Origin: Synergistaceae bacterium
GTDB taxonomy: Bacteria; Synergistota; Synergistia; Synergistales; Aminobacteriaceae
Length of the DNA: 64,000 nt
Reading direction: 5' to 3'
Assembly (NCBI GenBank): GCA_017450125.1
Contig: JAFSWZ010000013.1
Span: forward strand, 1 to 64,000
In this document: positions 1-7,529 of the stretch, one piece after another
Numbering within the stretch: the stretch's first letter is position 1
Layout of the letters: every line of letters starts with the position of its first letter
Translations under genes and position numbers: made by a program
The notes under the pieces: model-generated
Seen by the model: the letters and a program-made list of their open reading frames with translations, nothing else
What the model was told of the DNA's origin: nothing
Databases searched by the model: none

Positions 1-756
1 GGTCGTGTCGCTGATTGCTACGATCTTCACGCCTGCATCGTTCATTATCTTGGCCGCGTAGCTTCCGACGTTGCCGAAGCCCTGAACCACTGCGCGCATC
101 TTCGTCGGGTCAATTCCCTTGATCTTCATCAGCTCGAACGCACACGCCGCAAGTCCTCTTCCTGTTGCCTCAGTCCTGCCCATTGCTCCCCAGTAGTCGA
201 TGGGCTTGCCGGTGAGCATTGCGGGCTCAAAGTGTCCGAGCATCTTGCAGATCGTGTCCATGATCCAGACCATTTCCTGGCCGCCGGTGTACATGTCGGG
301 CGCGGGAACGTCGCTCCACCTTCCGATGATGGGTGCGATACGTGCACCGAACGTACGGGACATACGCTCCTTCTCCTTGCGCGACATATGAGTCGGGTCG
401 CAGCAGATTCCGCCCTTGCCGCCGCCGTAAGGTATTCCCGCAAGAGAGCACTTCCACGTCATCAGCATCGCGAGGCCTTCGCACTCTTGGCCTGTAACGT
501 CAAGCGCGTAACGTATACCGCCCTTCGACGGCCCTAACGCTGTCGAGTGCTGCACCCTGAACCCCTGAAACACTTTCACCGTGCCGTCGTCCATCTCCAC
601 AGGCACAGAAACGTCTACTCTCCTCTCAGGGTAGCTCAGAATCTGGATGAGTCCTTCGCTGAGATGCATCTCGTCCGCCGCGCTGTAGAAATCACGGAGC
701 GCAGTGTCAAGGATGAGGTTGTTGGATCTTCTTCTTCCCGTTGCTTCATCAATCAT
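1..756 (-). CDS. gdhA: Glu/Leu/Phe/Val dehydrogenase family protein, probably NAD(P)-dependent glutamate dehydrogenase; 3' end beyond the window
   Basis: Reading leftwards from an ATG at 756 there are 252 open codons with no stop, so the C-terminus lies outside the window. The N-terminal dimerisation/substrate domain shows the family substrate-loop motifs KGGIR and YGGGKGGI, whose lysines bind the carboxylate and carry out catalysis. The MYTGG segment follows, and near the window edge comes the start of the NAD-binding Rossmann domain (VVQGFGNVGS, about residues 215-225). The reaction would be reversible oxidative deamination of glutamate (or a branched-chain amino acid) in the cytosol. Glutamate is the likeliest substrate, but the missing C-terminal half prevents a firm choice. 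It is divergent from the thioesterase gene at 890. Confidence 0.9.
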   Translation of the reverse strand, partial: MIDEATGRRRSNNLILDTALRDFYSAADEMHLSEGLIQILSYPERRVDVSVPVEMDDGTVKVFQGFRVQHSTALGPSKGGIRYALDVTGQECEGLAMLMTWKCSLAGIPYGGGKGGICCDPTHMSRKEKERMSRTFGARIAPIIGRWSDVPAPDMYTGGQEMVWIMDTICKMLGHFEPAMLTGKPIDYWGAMGRTEATGRGLAACAFELMKIKGIDPTKMRAVVQGFGNVGSYAAKIMNDAGVKIVAISDTT

Positions 757-850
757 GCTAACACCTTCAACTTCAAATTGTCTGTCAATTCGCAATATTT
801 GTAACGGGGGGAAATTTTACAGGCACATTCCCGATTTGTCAAATTATGCG

Positions 851-881
851 TATAATTCACGTGTACAAAATTTCACGGAGG
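851..881 (+). promoter_or_regulatory. -10 box and ribosome binding site of the thioesterase gene
   Basis: A perfect TATAAT lies at 851-856 and a GGAGGT-type Shine-Dalgarno at 876-881, 8 bases before the ATG at 890. No convincing -35 hexamer is seen at the standard spacing. Confidence 0.5.
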
Positions 882-889
882 TATCAGCA

Positions 890-1297
890 ATGAGTACGGA
901 TATTCAGGACAAGAGCAAGGCATTATCTGTTCTGCGCAATGACATCGAGAGCAAGACCGGTTTCAGCTTCGTGAAGGTAGAGGACGGAGTGGCAGTGAGC
1001 GAGCTCGACCTTCAGGAGTTCCACTTCAACCCGTACGGGATTCCTTACGGCGGAGTCCTGTTCACGATGGCGGACGATACTGCGGCGATTGCGTTCCTGA
1101 GTGCGGGAGGCAACGGAGTAACGGTCAACGCACACGTAGACTACCTGAGGGGTTCAAGAGATGCCCAGAAGTTGATATGTACGGCGAAAGTACGCAAAGC
1201 GGGGCGGAGGATATTCTACATCGACGCAGGAATAACTAACGAGAAAGACGAAGACCTCTGCCGATTCAAATTTGTGTTCCTGAATATCTATGATTGA
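890..1297 (+). CDS. PaaI-like hot-dog fold thioesterase
   Basis: A 135-residue protein with the single hot-dog domain of the PaaI/YbgC-type acyl-CoA thioesterases. The helix signature reads NPYGIPYGGVLFTMADDTAA (about residues 43-62), matching the family pattern NxxGxxHGGxxxxLAD except that the usual histidine is a tyrosine. It is followed by a typical beta strand (NAHVDYLRG) and a C-terminal antiparallel sheet. It would hydrolyse a CoA thioester, possibly an aryl-acetyl-CoA or other short acyl-CoA, in the cytosol. The ATG at 890 is preferred because of the GGAGGT ribosome binding site directly upstream; a longer reading from 704 lacks one. Substrate is unknown. Confidence 0.75.
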   Translation: MSTDIQDKSKALSVLRNDIESKTGFSFVKVEDGVAVSELDLQEFHFNPYGIPYGGVLFTMADDTAAIAFLSAGGNGVTVNAHVDYLRGSRDAQKLICTAKVRKAGRRIFYIDAGITNEKDEDLCRFKFVFLNIYD

Positions 1298-1307
1298 GAA
1301 CTTGTTG

Positions 1308-1338
1308 TATAATACGGGAAATTTTTTTCGACAGGAGG
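1308..1338 (+). promoter_or_regulatory. -10 box and ribosome binding site of the YbjN-like gene
   Basis: A perfect TATAAT at 1308-1313, just after the stop of the thioesterase gene, is followed by AGGAGG at 1333-1338, 11 bases before the ATG at 1350. The -35 region is weak. Confidence 0.5.
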
Positions 1339-1349
1339 ATCTTCATAGA

Positions 1350-1886
1350 ATGACCGCATTGATTCTTTGCAGTGTGCTGGTGTTGCTGGTGATGGCCGGG
1401 ACGGCTAGGGCGGATGAGAATTATTCTCAGGACATAGTGGACGAAATACGCGGTTTCCTGATTGATGACGACTGGAAATTTGACTTCGACGACGAGAAGG
1501 GTATCTTCCGTTTCGGAGTGAACATCGGCGGAAAGATGAAGCACGTAAACTACTTCTTGCCTGTGCGTGATGACTCGTACACGGTATACGCGATCTCGCC
1601 GATAAACGGTGATTCTGATGACCCGCGCGTGATGAACGGCCTTGCTGAGTTCGTGTGCCGCGCAAACTACGGGCTGAGGAACGGGAACTTCGAGCTCGAC
1701 ATGAGGGACGGGGAAGTCCGCTACAAGATCTTCGTGGACTGCGACGGACAGCTTCCTTCGAGGGAGATCGTGAGGGGAAGCATCGTGATTCCGGCGATGA
1801 TGTTCGAGAGGTACGCGCCCGGCATCCTTGATGTAATCTTCAAGGGGATGTCAGCGGAGGACGCAATCGCTCCGTGCGAGCGGTAA
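1350..1886 (+). CDS. exported YbjN-like domain protein
   Basis: A 178-residue protein. Residues 1-22 form a signal peptide (hydrophobic LILCSVLVLLVMAG then TARA, a plausible signal peptidase I site). The mature part resembles the YbjN/type III chaperone-like fold: an N-terminal strand pair, then a helix with the asparagine/glycine signature NYGLRNGNFELDMRDGEVRY around residues 108-127, and a C-terminal helix where YbjN proteins carry an Ala-rich end. YbjN proteins are normally cytosolic and of unclear function, so an exported form is unusual. The start at 1350 has AGGAGG upstream; an earlier ATG at 1290 has none and would spoil the signal peptide. It is followed at once by a terminator. Confidence 0.6.
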   Translation: MTALILCSVLVLLVMAGTARADENYSQDIVDEIRGFLIDDDWKFDFDDEKGIFRFGVNIGGKMKHVNYFLPVRDDSYTVYAISPINGDSDDPRVMNGLAEFVCRANYGLRNGNFELDMRDGEVRYKIFVDCDGQLPSREIVRGSIVIPAMMFERYAPGILDVIFKGMSAEDAIAPCER

Positions 1887-1902
1887 GACACAACAGAGAG
1901 CA

Positions 1903-1934
1903 AGGGCTTCCCTCAAGCGGGGAAGTCCTTTTTT
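1903..1934 (+). terminator. Rho-independent terminator after the YbjN-like gene
   Basis: The stem GGGCTTCCC/GGGGAAGTCC around a short loop is followed by six T residues (about 1929-1934). Confidence 0.75.
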
Positions 1935-1936
1935 GT

Positions 1937-2203
1937 GCGCTATAATTTCGCTCTGACTCCTTCGGGACGTTAATCATCACGTACTTGGCCGGAAGCGTCA
2001 TCGCGTACGTGCAGGTTGTAGGGGCGGTTGTGTGCATGGTCGGGCTGTGGCTTATGGCCTGAAGAGTTGTCCCGGATAGAACAGGTACTCGAGCCAGCTG
2101 AGGGGCTTGACGTTCTTGTAGAGCTGGACGGTCAGGAACGGCAGCAGCTATTATAATATACTGAGTTATCACAGTAATCTTTTCAGGAGGAATCCAAGTT
2201 ATC
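1937..2203. other. non-coding stretch with two possible gene remnants and a promoter
   Basis: No intact gene fits here. On the plus strand about 35 codons ending at a TGA near 2061 read as a hydrophobic segment (TLIITYLAGSVIAYVQVVGA and on), like the last membrane helix of a transporter, without a start. On the minus strand about 30 codons between two stops (about 2061-2150) read like the C-terminus of a membrane protein (WLEYLFYPGQLF). Both look like decayed leftovers rather than working genes. A TATAAT at 2152-2157 and AGGAGGA at about 2187-2193 serve the gene that starts at 2204. Confidence 0.35.
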
Positions 2204-2824
2204 ATGAAGAAGTTTTTAGCTGCAATGCTGGCGGTGCTGGTGATGTCAGGGTGTGCTTTCGCCGACGACGAAGCAGTCAGCCCCGACATCAAGCGCGACT
2301 CTCTGGGCAACATCGTCGACATGAAGACCGCCGACGGACTGAGAATAATTTACGTGGGGACGTTCAGGACGAACCCTGAGGCCAAGCCTGCCTCTCAGGA
2401 CGAAGCCGCAGAGCCTGACGAGGGAATATTCTCCGTGTTCATGGTGAAGTCCGACAAGGACACGCCCCTTCAGCTCGACGTACGGGACGGGTTCGACACA
2501 AGAACTAACAAGTTCAGCTGGCGCAACAGCAAGCCGTGGGGCTACATCGCGGACATCGAGACCAACGGCACCCCGCGCGACATCCTCGAGACGTTCTGGA
2601 TTCGCGTAACGTTCTGGCATGACCTGCCCTTCAAGTACGGAGCACGGCCGGTGATTGCGCGCATAGGCTTCGTGATTAACGGGCAGGAACTGAGCTTCAA
2701 GAGGATACGCCCGAAGGCATGGGAGGACTGGAAGAAGGTAGAGCCCAAGATTCTCGAGCTTGAGGAGAACGAAAAAGAGGGAGACTTCCAGCTCTCGGAG
2801 CTTGATGAAGCAGCAGGAAAGTAG
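2204..2824 (+). CDS. exported protein of unknown function
   Basis: A 206-residue protein not assigned to a family. Residues 1-21 are a signal peptide (MKK, a hydrophobic core, then SGCAFA); the Cys at position 17 in LVMSGC could be a lipobox, or AFA/DD could be a signal peptidase I site. The mature part is rich in Asp/Glu/Lys and predicted mostly beta, with a FWIRVTFWHDLPF segment near residues 127-139, then a charged C-terminal helix. The signal sequence resembles that of the rhamnose-binding protein at 33717, so this is the genome's normal export signal. It has its own -10 box and an AGGAGGA ribosome binding site; it converges on coaD. Confidence 0.6.
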   Translation: MKKFLAAMLAVLVMSGCAFADDEAVSPDIKRDSLGNIVDMKTADGLRIIYVGTFRTNPEAKPASQDEAAEPDEGIFSVFMVKSDKDTPLQLDVRDGFDTRTNKFSWRNSKPWGYIADIETNGTPRDILETFWIRVTFWHDLPFKYGARPVIARIGFVINGQELSFKRIRPKAWEDWKKVEPKILELEENEKEGDFQLSELDEAAGK

Positions 2825-2838
2825 GAATCAGCGGAAAG

Positions 2839-3345
2839 TTACTGCCCTGCTTTCAGGCCTTCTGCGGCAGGGTAACGCTTCCTCAGCTTCTCGTACACCA
2901 CACGCGGGACAACATCCTTCACCGTCCCGCCAAAGTGGAAGATCTCCCTGATGCTCGAGCTCGACACGTAGGAGTATTTCGGGTCAGTAACGATGAAGAA
3001 CGTCTCAATCTCCGGCGCAAGCTGCCTGTTCATCAGTGCCATCTGGAACTCGTACTCGAAGTCGCTCATCGCACGAAGCCCCCTGATTATCACCCCAGCT
3101 TCCTTCTGCCTCACGTAGTCCACAAGAAGCCCGTTGAAGCTGTCTACCGTGATGTTCTTCACGTGAGAGAGTGCCTCCCGTGCCATCCCGCACCTCTCCT
3201 CAATGCTGAATGCACCTGTCTTGCGCTCATTAACCAGTACGCTCACTATCACTTCGTCGAACACTGCCGCCGCACGTTCCGCAATGCAGATGTGCCCGTT
3301 CGTTATCGGGTCAAACGAGCCCGGGTATACCGCTATGCTCTTCAC
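2839..3345 (-). CDS. coaD: phosphopantetheine adenylyltransferase
   Basis: A 168-residue protein, normal length for CoaD. The nucleotidyltransferase motif GSFDPITNGH (residues 9-18) carries the T/HxGH signature that binds ATP, and the C-terminal SSSSIRE motif (about residues 127-133) matches the second ATP-binding signature of the family. It transfers AMP from ATP to 4'-phosphopantetheine in the penultimate step of coenzyme A synthesis. Its ATG overlaps the stop of the upstream MATE gene by ATGA, so the two are translationally coupled. This is the last gene of the minus-strand run that starts with pmm. Confidence 0.96.
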   Translation of the reverse strand: MKSIAVYPGSFDPITNGHICIAERAAAVFDEVIVSVLVNERKTGAFSIEERCGMAREALSHVKNITVDSFNGLLVDYVRQKEAGVIIRGLRAMSDFEYEFQMALMNRQLAPEIETFFIVTDPKYSYVSSSSIREIFHFGGTVKDVVPRVVYEKLRKRYPAAEGLKAGQ

Positions 3346-4676
3346 GGCCTCTCCTCCTTCACGAAATGTTTGGGGTTGAAGATTATCTTTCCATACACAG
3401 TTACTGTCTGCAGCAACGACAGCATCTCAGCGATAGGCAGTGCCCACACAAGCCCGTACACTCCAGCCCAGCGGTTCATCAGGAACAGCAGCGGCATGTA
3501 CAGCACTCCCTGACGGCAGACGCTCAGAATCAGAGAGGCCTTACCCGCTCCCATCGCCTGCAGTGCGTTGATGAGGATGATGAACAGCGCGAAGAATATG
3601 CTGCTCGACAGCTTTATCCGCAGGAACTTCACCGCGTACCCGAAGGCCTCAGGCTCTCTCAGGAAGACCGCAACTATATTCGTCGTGAAGACGTAGCACA
3701 GGGCAATCATCGCCAAACTCAGCGACAGGGCAAACTTCAGCGCGAACTTCAGGAACGCCTTGTACCTGTCCCAGTCCTCAGCTCCGACGCAGAAACCGAG
3801 AAGAGGCTGTATTCCCTGCCCTGTGCCCATCGCGAAAAGACCTGTAATCTGGTCAATCCTCATCATTACTCCTGCGGCGGCGACTGACATATCACCGTAA
3901 GCCGACATCAGCGAGTTCATGAGAATCTGCGCAATGCTCATCAGCCACAGGTCAAGGCATGACGGAATACCTATCGCCAGAACTCCCCACGCTATACCCT
4001 CCCTCACCTTGAAGTGCCTGATGTGTATGCTGATTGATGACTTGCCGAGCAGGAAATATCCGGCGTAATACATCGCGCCGATGATTATGCTCACGGTCGT
4101 AGCTATGGCCGCGCCGGTTATGCCCCAGCCGAACCACAGAATCATTATCGGGTCGAGGACGACGTTGAGCATGTTGCCGAAAATCTGCCCGAACATTGCT
4201 CCTGCGGCGTGCCTCTCTGCCCGCATAATTCCTCCGCACGCCATCGAGAACAGCACGAACGGAGCGGCGGCTATCACGATGGACAAATAACTGTGCGCCA
4301 TCCTGAAGGTCTCGGGACTTGCTCCGATTGCGCGTAGTATCTTCTCGATGAAGAACATGAACACCACAGCCATCACCGTACCGAACGCTAGGCTTCCCCA
4401 CACGCAGAAGGAAGCGATGCTGTTCGCGCGGTCTTCCTGCCCTGCTCCGAGAGAACGCGAGATGAAGGACATTGCTCCGGCCATGAAGATTATTCCCATC
4501 GCGATAAGGACGAGGAACACTGGCGCGGCAATTGAGACTGCGGCGAGCTGCAAGGGGTCATTGGTGCGGGCAATGAAGAACGCGTCGGCGAGGTTGTAGA
4601 TCAGCATCATGATTTCCACGACTATTGCGGGAATTATGTTGCTGATTGCCTGCCTTGCTACGGATTGGGGCTGCAA
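3342..4676 (-). CDS. MATE family multidrug/metabolite efflux protein
   Basis: A 444-residue membrane protein with about 12 predicted helices in two homologous halves, as in MatE proteins (NorM/DinF superfamily). The N-terminal helix reads IVVEIMMLIYNLADAFFIA, a typical first MATE helix, and the second half repeats the pattern around residues 235-290. It would export cationic drugs or metabolites by Na+ or H+ antiport across the inner membrane. The start is a TTG at 4676 with an AAAGGA ribosome binding site. It sits between rsmD and coaD in one minus-strand unit. Substrate cannot be told from sequence. Confidence 0.88.
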   Translation of the reverse strand: MQPQSVARQAISNIIPAIVVEIMMLIYNLADAFFIARTNDPLQLAAVSIAAPVFLVLIAMGIIFMAGAMSFISRSLGAGQEDRANSIASFCVWGSLAFGTVMAVVFMFFIEKILRAIGASPETFRMAHSYLSIVIAAAPFVLFSMACGGIMRAERHAAGAMFGQIFGNMLNVVLDPIMILWFGWGITGAAIATTVSIIIGAMYYAGYFLLGKSSISIHIRHFKVREGIAWGVLAIGIPSCLDLWLMSIAQILMNSLMSAYGDMSVAAAGVMMRIDQITGLFAMGTGQGIQPLLGFCVGAEDWDRYKAFLKFALKFALSLSLAMIALCYVFTTNIVAVFLREPEAFGYAVKFLRIKLSSSIFFALFIILINALQAMGAGKASLILSVCRQGVLYMPLLFLMNRWAGVYGLVWALPIAEMLSLLQTVTVYGKIIFNPKHFVKEERP

Positions 4677-4710
4677 ATTATCACGTATCCTTTCAAGGTT
4701 GTAGGTGGGA

Positions 4711-5193
4711 TTATATCAGTCTGCGCAGGAAAGTTAAGCATGTTTCGCCGTATTCCCGCGCGGAAAAAATCTCGAAGCCCGGAGCTTTGTCCATCTTCTC
4801 ACGCACGGAGTGTTCAACAACGAACACCGCATCTTCAGCGAGCAGAGCCGCAATGCCCGGGACAGCAGGGAGAGCCTCGCACCATCCCGAACAGTACGGC
4901 GGGTCAGCAAACACCAAGCTGAACGTCATCTCACGTTTCACGAGCCACGAGACCGCACGCCTGACCTCGAGAGAGAGCACGAGGCTATCACCTGCCTTCT
5001 TCCTGAGCTCATCAGCACGTGCCCTCACACTCTCGATGAACACGCACGAATCTGCTCCCCTGCTCAGTGCCTCGAGGCCAACCCTGCCCGTCCCCGCGAA
5101 CATGTCCAGAAACCTCGCTCCGCTAACTCTCTCTCCGAGTATGCTGAACAGCGCAGAGAGCACACGTCCGCTCGTCGGCCTAACGTCCTTCAT
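4711..5193 (-). CDS. rsmD: 16S rRNA (guanine966-N2)-methyltransferase RsmD
   Basis: A 160-residue class I methyltransferase. Seen: RPTSGRVLSALFSIL near the N-terminus (the RsmD signature RPTxxRVRxxLFxIL), the SAM-binding loop FLDMFAGTGRVGLEA (about residues 30-44) and the catalytic DPPY motif in FADPPY (about residue 100). The protein methylates G966 of 16S rRNA. RsmD next to coaD is a common bacterial arrangement; here a MATE gene stands between them. The ATG at 5193 fits the family start better than a codon 8 residues upstream; either way it overlaps the end of trmB. Confidence 0.92.
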   Translation of the reverse strand: MKDVRPTSGRVLSALFSILGERVSGARFLDMFAGTGRVGLEALSRGADSCVFIESVRARADELRKKAGDSLVLSLEVRRAVSWLVKREMTFSLVFADPPYCSGWCEALPAVPGIAALLAEDAVFVVEHSVREKMDKAPGFEIFSAREYGETCLTFLRRLI

Positions 5194-6103
5194 TGAGCCT
5201 TTCCGCCGCGTCAGCAAGAGCGTAACGCACCGCAGGAGTCAGGAACGCATCCGCAGTCTTGTCGAGACGGATTAATGAGCCTTCGTCGCGGGGCGCAGCG
5301 TGGATGTAGAACTTCTGCCCGAACTCGTCATCGCTGGTCAGTGTCTCCAGCAAGTACGATTCTCCGTCAGTGAATGACCGCCCGAACTTCCAGAAGGCTT
5401 TGTCGCGTTTGCCCTCAGCGTTGCGCAGTGAAGCCATGCTTTGCGGTGTTACTCTTCCTGCAATCTTGATGTGCATCTCGTCTGTTACCCGCCTCTCAAC
5501 CGTAAATTTCTCCGTCTTCGTGAACAAAAGCCGGTAGATGTCCTTGCCCTCATCAAGCCACTTGCGCTCGTACTTAGTCGTGATTGTGCGTGAAGGGTTC
5601 ACCTCGTACGATGTCAGGCCAAGTGCCCGGTGCTGCCCCAGAACTTCCCTGACCTCTAGGGAGTAAGGCTCGTCGTCCGTGAGCATCTCGAACTGCCCGC
5701 CGACCTTAAGCACAGCCGCGAGCCCGTCGGAGAAGTCCTTAGCTGTTACGCGCCTGTGAGCCTGACCGTTGCTGCTCCACGGGCACGGAAACTGCATGAT
5801 TATGTGCTCGAGCGACTCATCACGGAAAAGTTCACGGAGCATGTAGCGCGCATCCGTGTTGAGGATGCGGAGGTTGGAGAGCCCCGCCGCCCGACGAGCG
5901 CACTTCAGGACGCAGGCCTGCGAGATCTCCACGCCGTAGAACATCACATCAGGGTGTGCCTCCGCGTACTGCACCGTGTATTCTCCGTTCCCAAAGCCTA
6001 TCTCTAACTGCGTGTGTTCCGCCGTCTCGAGAGGAAGTGCAGGAGACGTGAGAATAACTCCGTACTGGGGCTTTGCGTTGGTTGTCGCAGCTAGAATGTC
6101 CAT
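5180..6103 (-). CDS. trmB: tRNA (guanine46-N7)-methyltransferase with a C-terminal extension
   Basis: A 307-residue protein, about 90 residues longer than E. coli-type TrmB. The SAM-binding motif LEIGFGNGEY (about residues 32-41) and YGVEISQACVLKC follow the TrmB pattern. The motif usually written PDPWPKxRHxKRR is here FPCPWSSNGQAHRR (about 105-118), so the first Asp is a Cys while the Arg-Arg end is kept. The C-terminal 90-100 residues form a separate basic/beta region; long TrmB forms with extra C-terminal parts are known from Aquificales and Thermotogales. It makes m7G46 in tRNA. It overlaps both neighbours. Confidence 0.85.
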   Translation of the reverse strand: MDILAATTNAKPQYGVILTSPALPLETAEHTQLEIGFGNGEYTVQYAEAHPDVMFYGVEISQACVLKCARRAAGLSNLRILNTDARYMLRELFRDESLEHIIMQFPCPWSSNGQAHRRVTAKDFSDGLAAVLKVGGQFEMLTDDEPYSLEVREVLGQHRALGLTSYEVNPSRTITTKYERKWLDEGKDIYRLLFTKTEKFTVERRVTDEMHIKIAGRVTPQSMASLRNAEGKRDKAFWKFGRSFTDGESYLLETLTSDDEFGQKFYIHAAPRDEGSLIRLDKTADAFLTPAVRYALADAAERLNEGR

Positions 6104-7476
6104 GTGAAGTCGGGCAGTCCTTCGGCGAGCACACGGGCTTTAACGTCCTGCATTATGCGTTCAAGGGCTTCCTGATTCCTGCCTTCGCACCTCACAACAA
6201 CAACCGGCTGTGTGTTCGACGCGCGGATTAACCCCCAGCCGTCAGGGTAGAGTATCCTCACGCCGTCAATGTCGCTGGCTTCGTGTTCTGCCTTTGCCTT
6301 CGCCGCAATCTTCTCCACAATCTGGAACTTCGTCTCGTCCGGGCAGGCAACGCGGATTTCTTCCGTAGACGGGTAGAGCGGTATCGACATCATCAGCCGT
6401 GAAAGCGAAGTGTTTTCATCAGAGAGAATGCGCAGCAACCTTCCTGAGGCATAGAACGCATCATCGTGCCCGAAGAACTCATCAGCAAAGAACATGTGCC
6501 CCGAGTATTCGCCCGCAAAGAGTGAGCCCATCTCGCGCATCTTTGCTTTGATTACGGAGTGGCCGGACTTCCAGAAGAATGGTTTTCCTCCGAACTTTTC
6601 GGCTGTCTCGGGAAGAACCATGCTGCATTTCGGCTCGACGAGAACATCAGCTTTCGGGTGTTCACGGAGAATCTCGCGCCAGTACAACGCCATTAACCTG
6701 TCCCCGAAAATCACTTCTCCTTTGTCGTCAACAACTCCGATTCTGTCAGCGTCGCCGTCATACGCGAAGCCCACATCTGCTTTCTCTGCGCGCACTCTCT
6801 CTATTACGGCCTGGAGGTTTTCGCGCTTCTGCGGGTCAGGGTGATGGTTCGGGAAATGTCCGTCCGGCTCGTCGAACAGCGAAATCACTTCACAGCCCAG
6901 CATCTCGAAGTATCTTCGCGCCGTCGGGCCTGCCGCACCGTTGCCGGAGTCCACAACTACCTTGAACTTCCTGCTGAACGGAAGGATAAAGTGGGACACT
7001 AACATTTTCAGGTACTCATCATCAATGTGTGCCTGAGAGGTTTTGCCCTGCCCGTGCTCGAAGTTCCCGGACTCTGCTATCTGGCGGATCAGCTGGACTT
7101 CCTCGCCCCACAGCGTGCCGTGCCCGTAACACAGCTTCACTCCGTTCATGTCGCTCGGGTTGTGAGAGCCGGTAATCATTACGCCGCCGTCGAGCCCGAA
7201 GCGTATCAAGCTCCAGTATAGCATTGGTGTGGTAAGCAGTCCCACATCAATAACGTTGAGGCCTGTTGACGTTATGCCGTCGGTCATTGCGGCCTTGATG
7301 CGCGGGGTTGAGAGCCGGGCATCTCCTCCGATGGAGACGCTTCCTGTTACTCCGTTCCGAATCAGCCACGTACCGTATGCCTGGCCGATTGCCTTCACTG
7401 TTTCGTCCGCGAGGTCGGTATCGGCCGTGCCTCGTATGTCGTATTCACGGAAAATATATCTTGGTATGTTAGTCAT
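6091..7476 (-). CDS. phosphomannomutase/phosphoglucomutase
   Basis: A 461-residue alpha-D-phosphohexomutase. Seen in order: YIFREYDIRG at the N-terminus, the phosphoserine loop ITGSHNPSDMNGVK (about 96-109), the metal loop YDGDADRIG (about 237-245), a sugar-binding GEYSGHMFF (about 320-328) and a C-terminal phosphate loop region (RASNTQPVVVVRCE). It interconverts mannose or glucose 6- and 1-phosphates, supplying nucleotide sugars for the envelope. The start is uncertain: an AAGGAGGT Shine-Dalgarno abuts an in-frame ATG at 7512, and a hairpin lies between it and the ATG at 7476 that matches family starts (see findings). Confidence 0.92.
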   Translation of the reverse strand: MTNIPRYIFREYDIRGTADTDLADETVKAIGQAYGTWLIRNGVTGSVSIGGDARLSTPRIKAAMTDGITSTGLNVIDVGLLTTPMLYWSLIRFGLDGGVMITGSHNPSDMNGVKLCYGHGTLWGEEVQLIRQIAESGNFEHGQGKTSQAHIDDEYLKMLVSHFILPFSRKFKVVVDSGNGAAGPTARRYFEMLGCEVISLFDEPDGHFPNHHPDPQKRENLQAVIERVRAEKADVGFAYDGDADRIGVVDDKGEVIFGDRLMALYWREILREHPKADVLVEPKCSMVLPETAEKFGGKPFFWKSGHSVIKAKMREMGSLFAGEYSGHMFFADEFFGHDDAFYASGRLLRILSDENTSLSRLMMSIPLYPSTEEIRVACPDETKFQIVEKIAAKAKAEHEASDIDGVRILYPDGWGLIRASNTQPVVVVRCEGRNQEALERIMQDVKARVLAEGLPDFTWTF

Positions 7477-7482
7477 AACAGC

Positions 7483-7510
7483 AAAAGAGGGAGCGTGTTT
7501 CAGCCCCCTC
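7483..7510 (-). terminator. terminator-like hairpin between the GntP permease gene and pmm
   Basis: On the minus strand GAGGGGGC, loop TGAAACAC, GCTCCCTC is followed by TTTT. It should limit read-through from the permease gene into pmm, or act as an attenuator, because a Shine-Dalgarno lies just before it. Confidence 0.6.
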
Positions 7511-7529
7511 ATACCTCCTTCAAAGATTG

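Noticed and set aside
1840-2322. 160-codon minus-strand frame over the 1.9-2.3 kb region
   Set aside because: It runs through the end of the YbjN gene, a terminator and the start of the next gene, and has a composition unlike a real protein.
4707-4715. TATAAT-like sequence before the MATE gene
   Set aside because: It overlaps the last codons and stop of rsmD (CTG ATA TAA); no -35 hexamer supports it and the genes are close enough to share a transcript.
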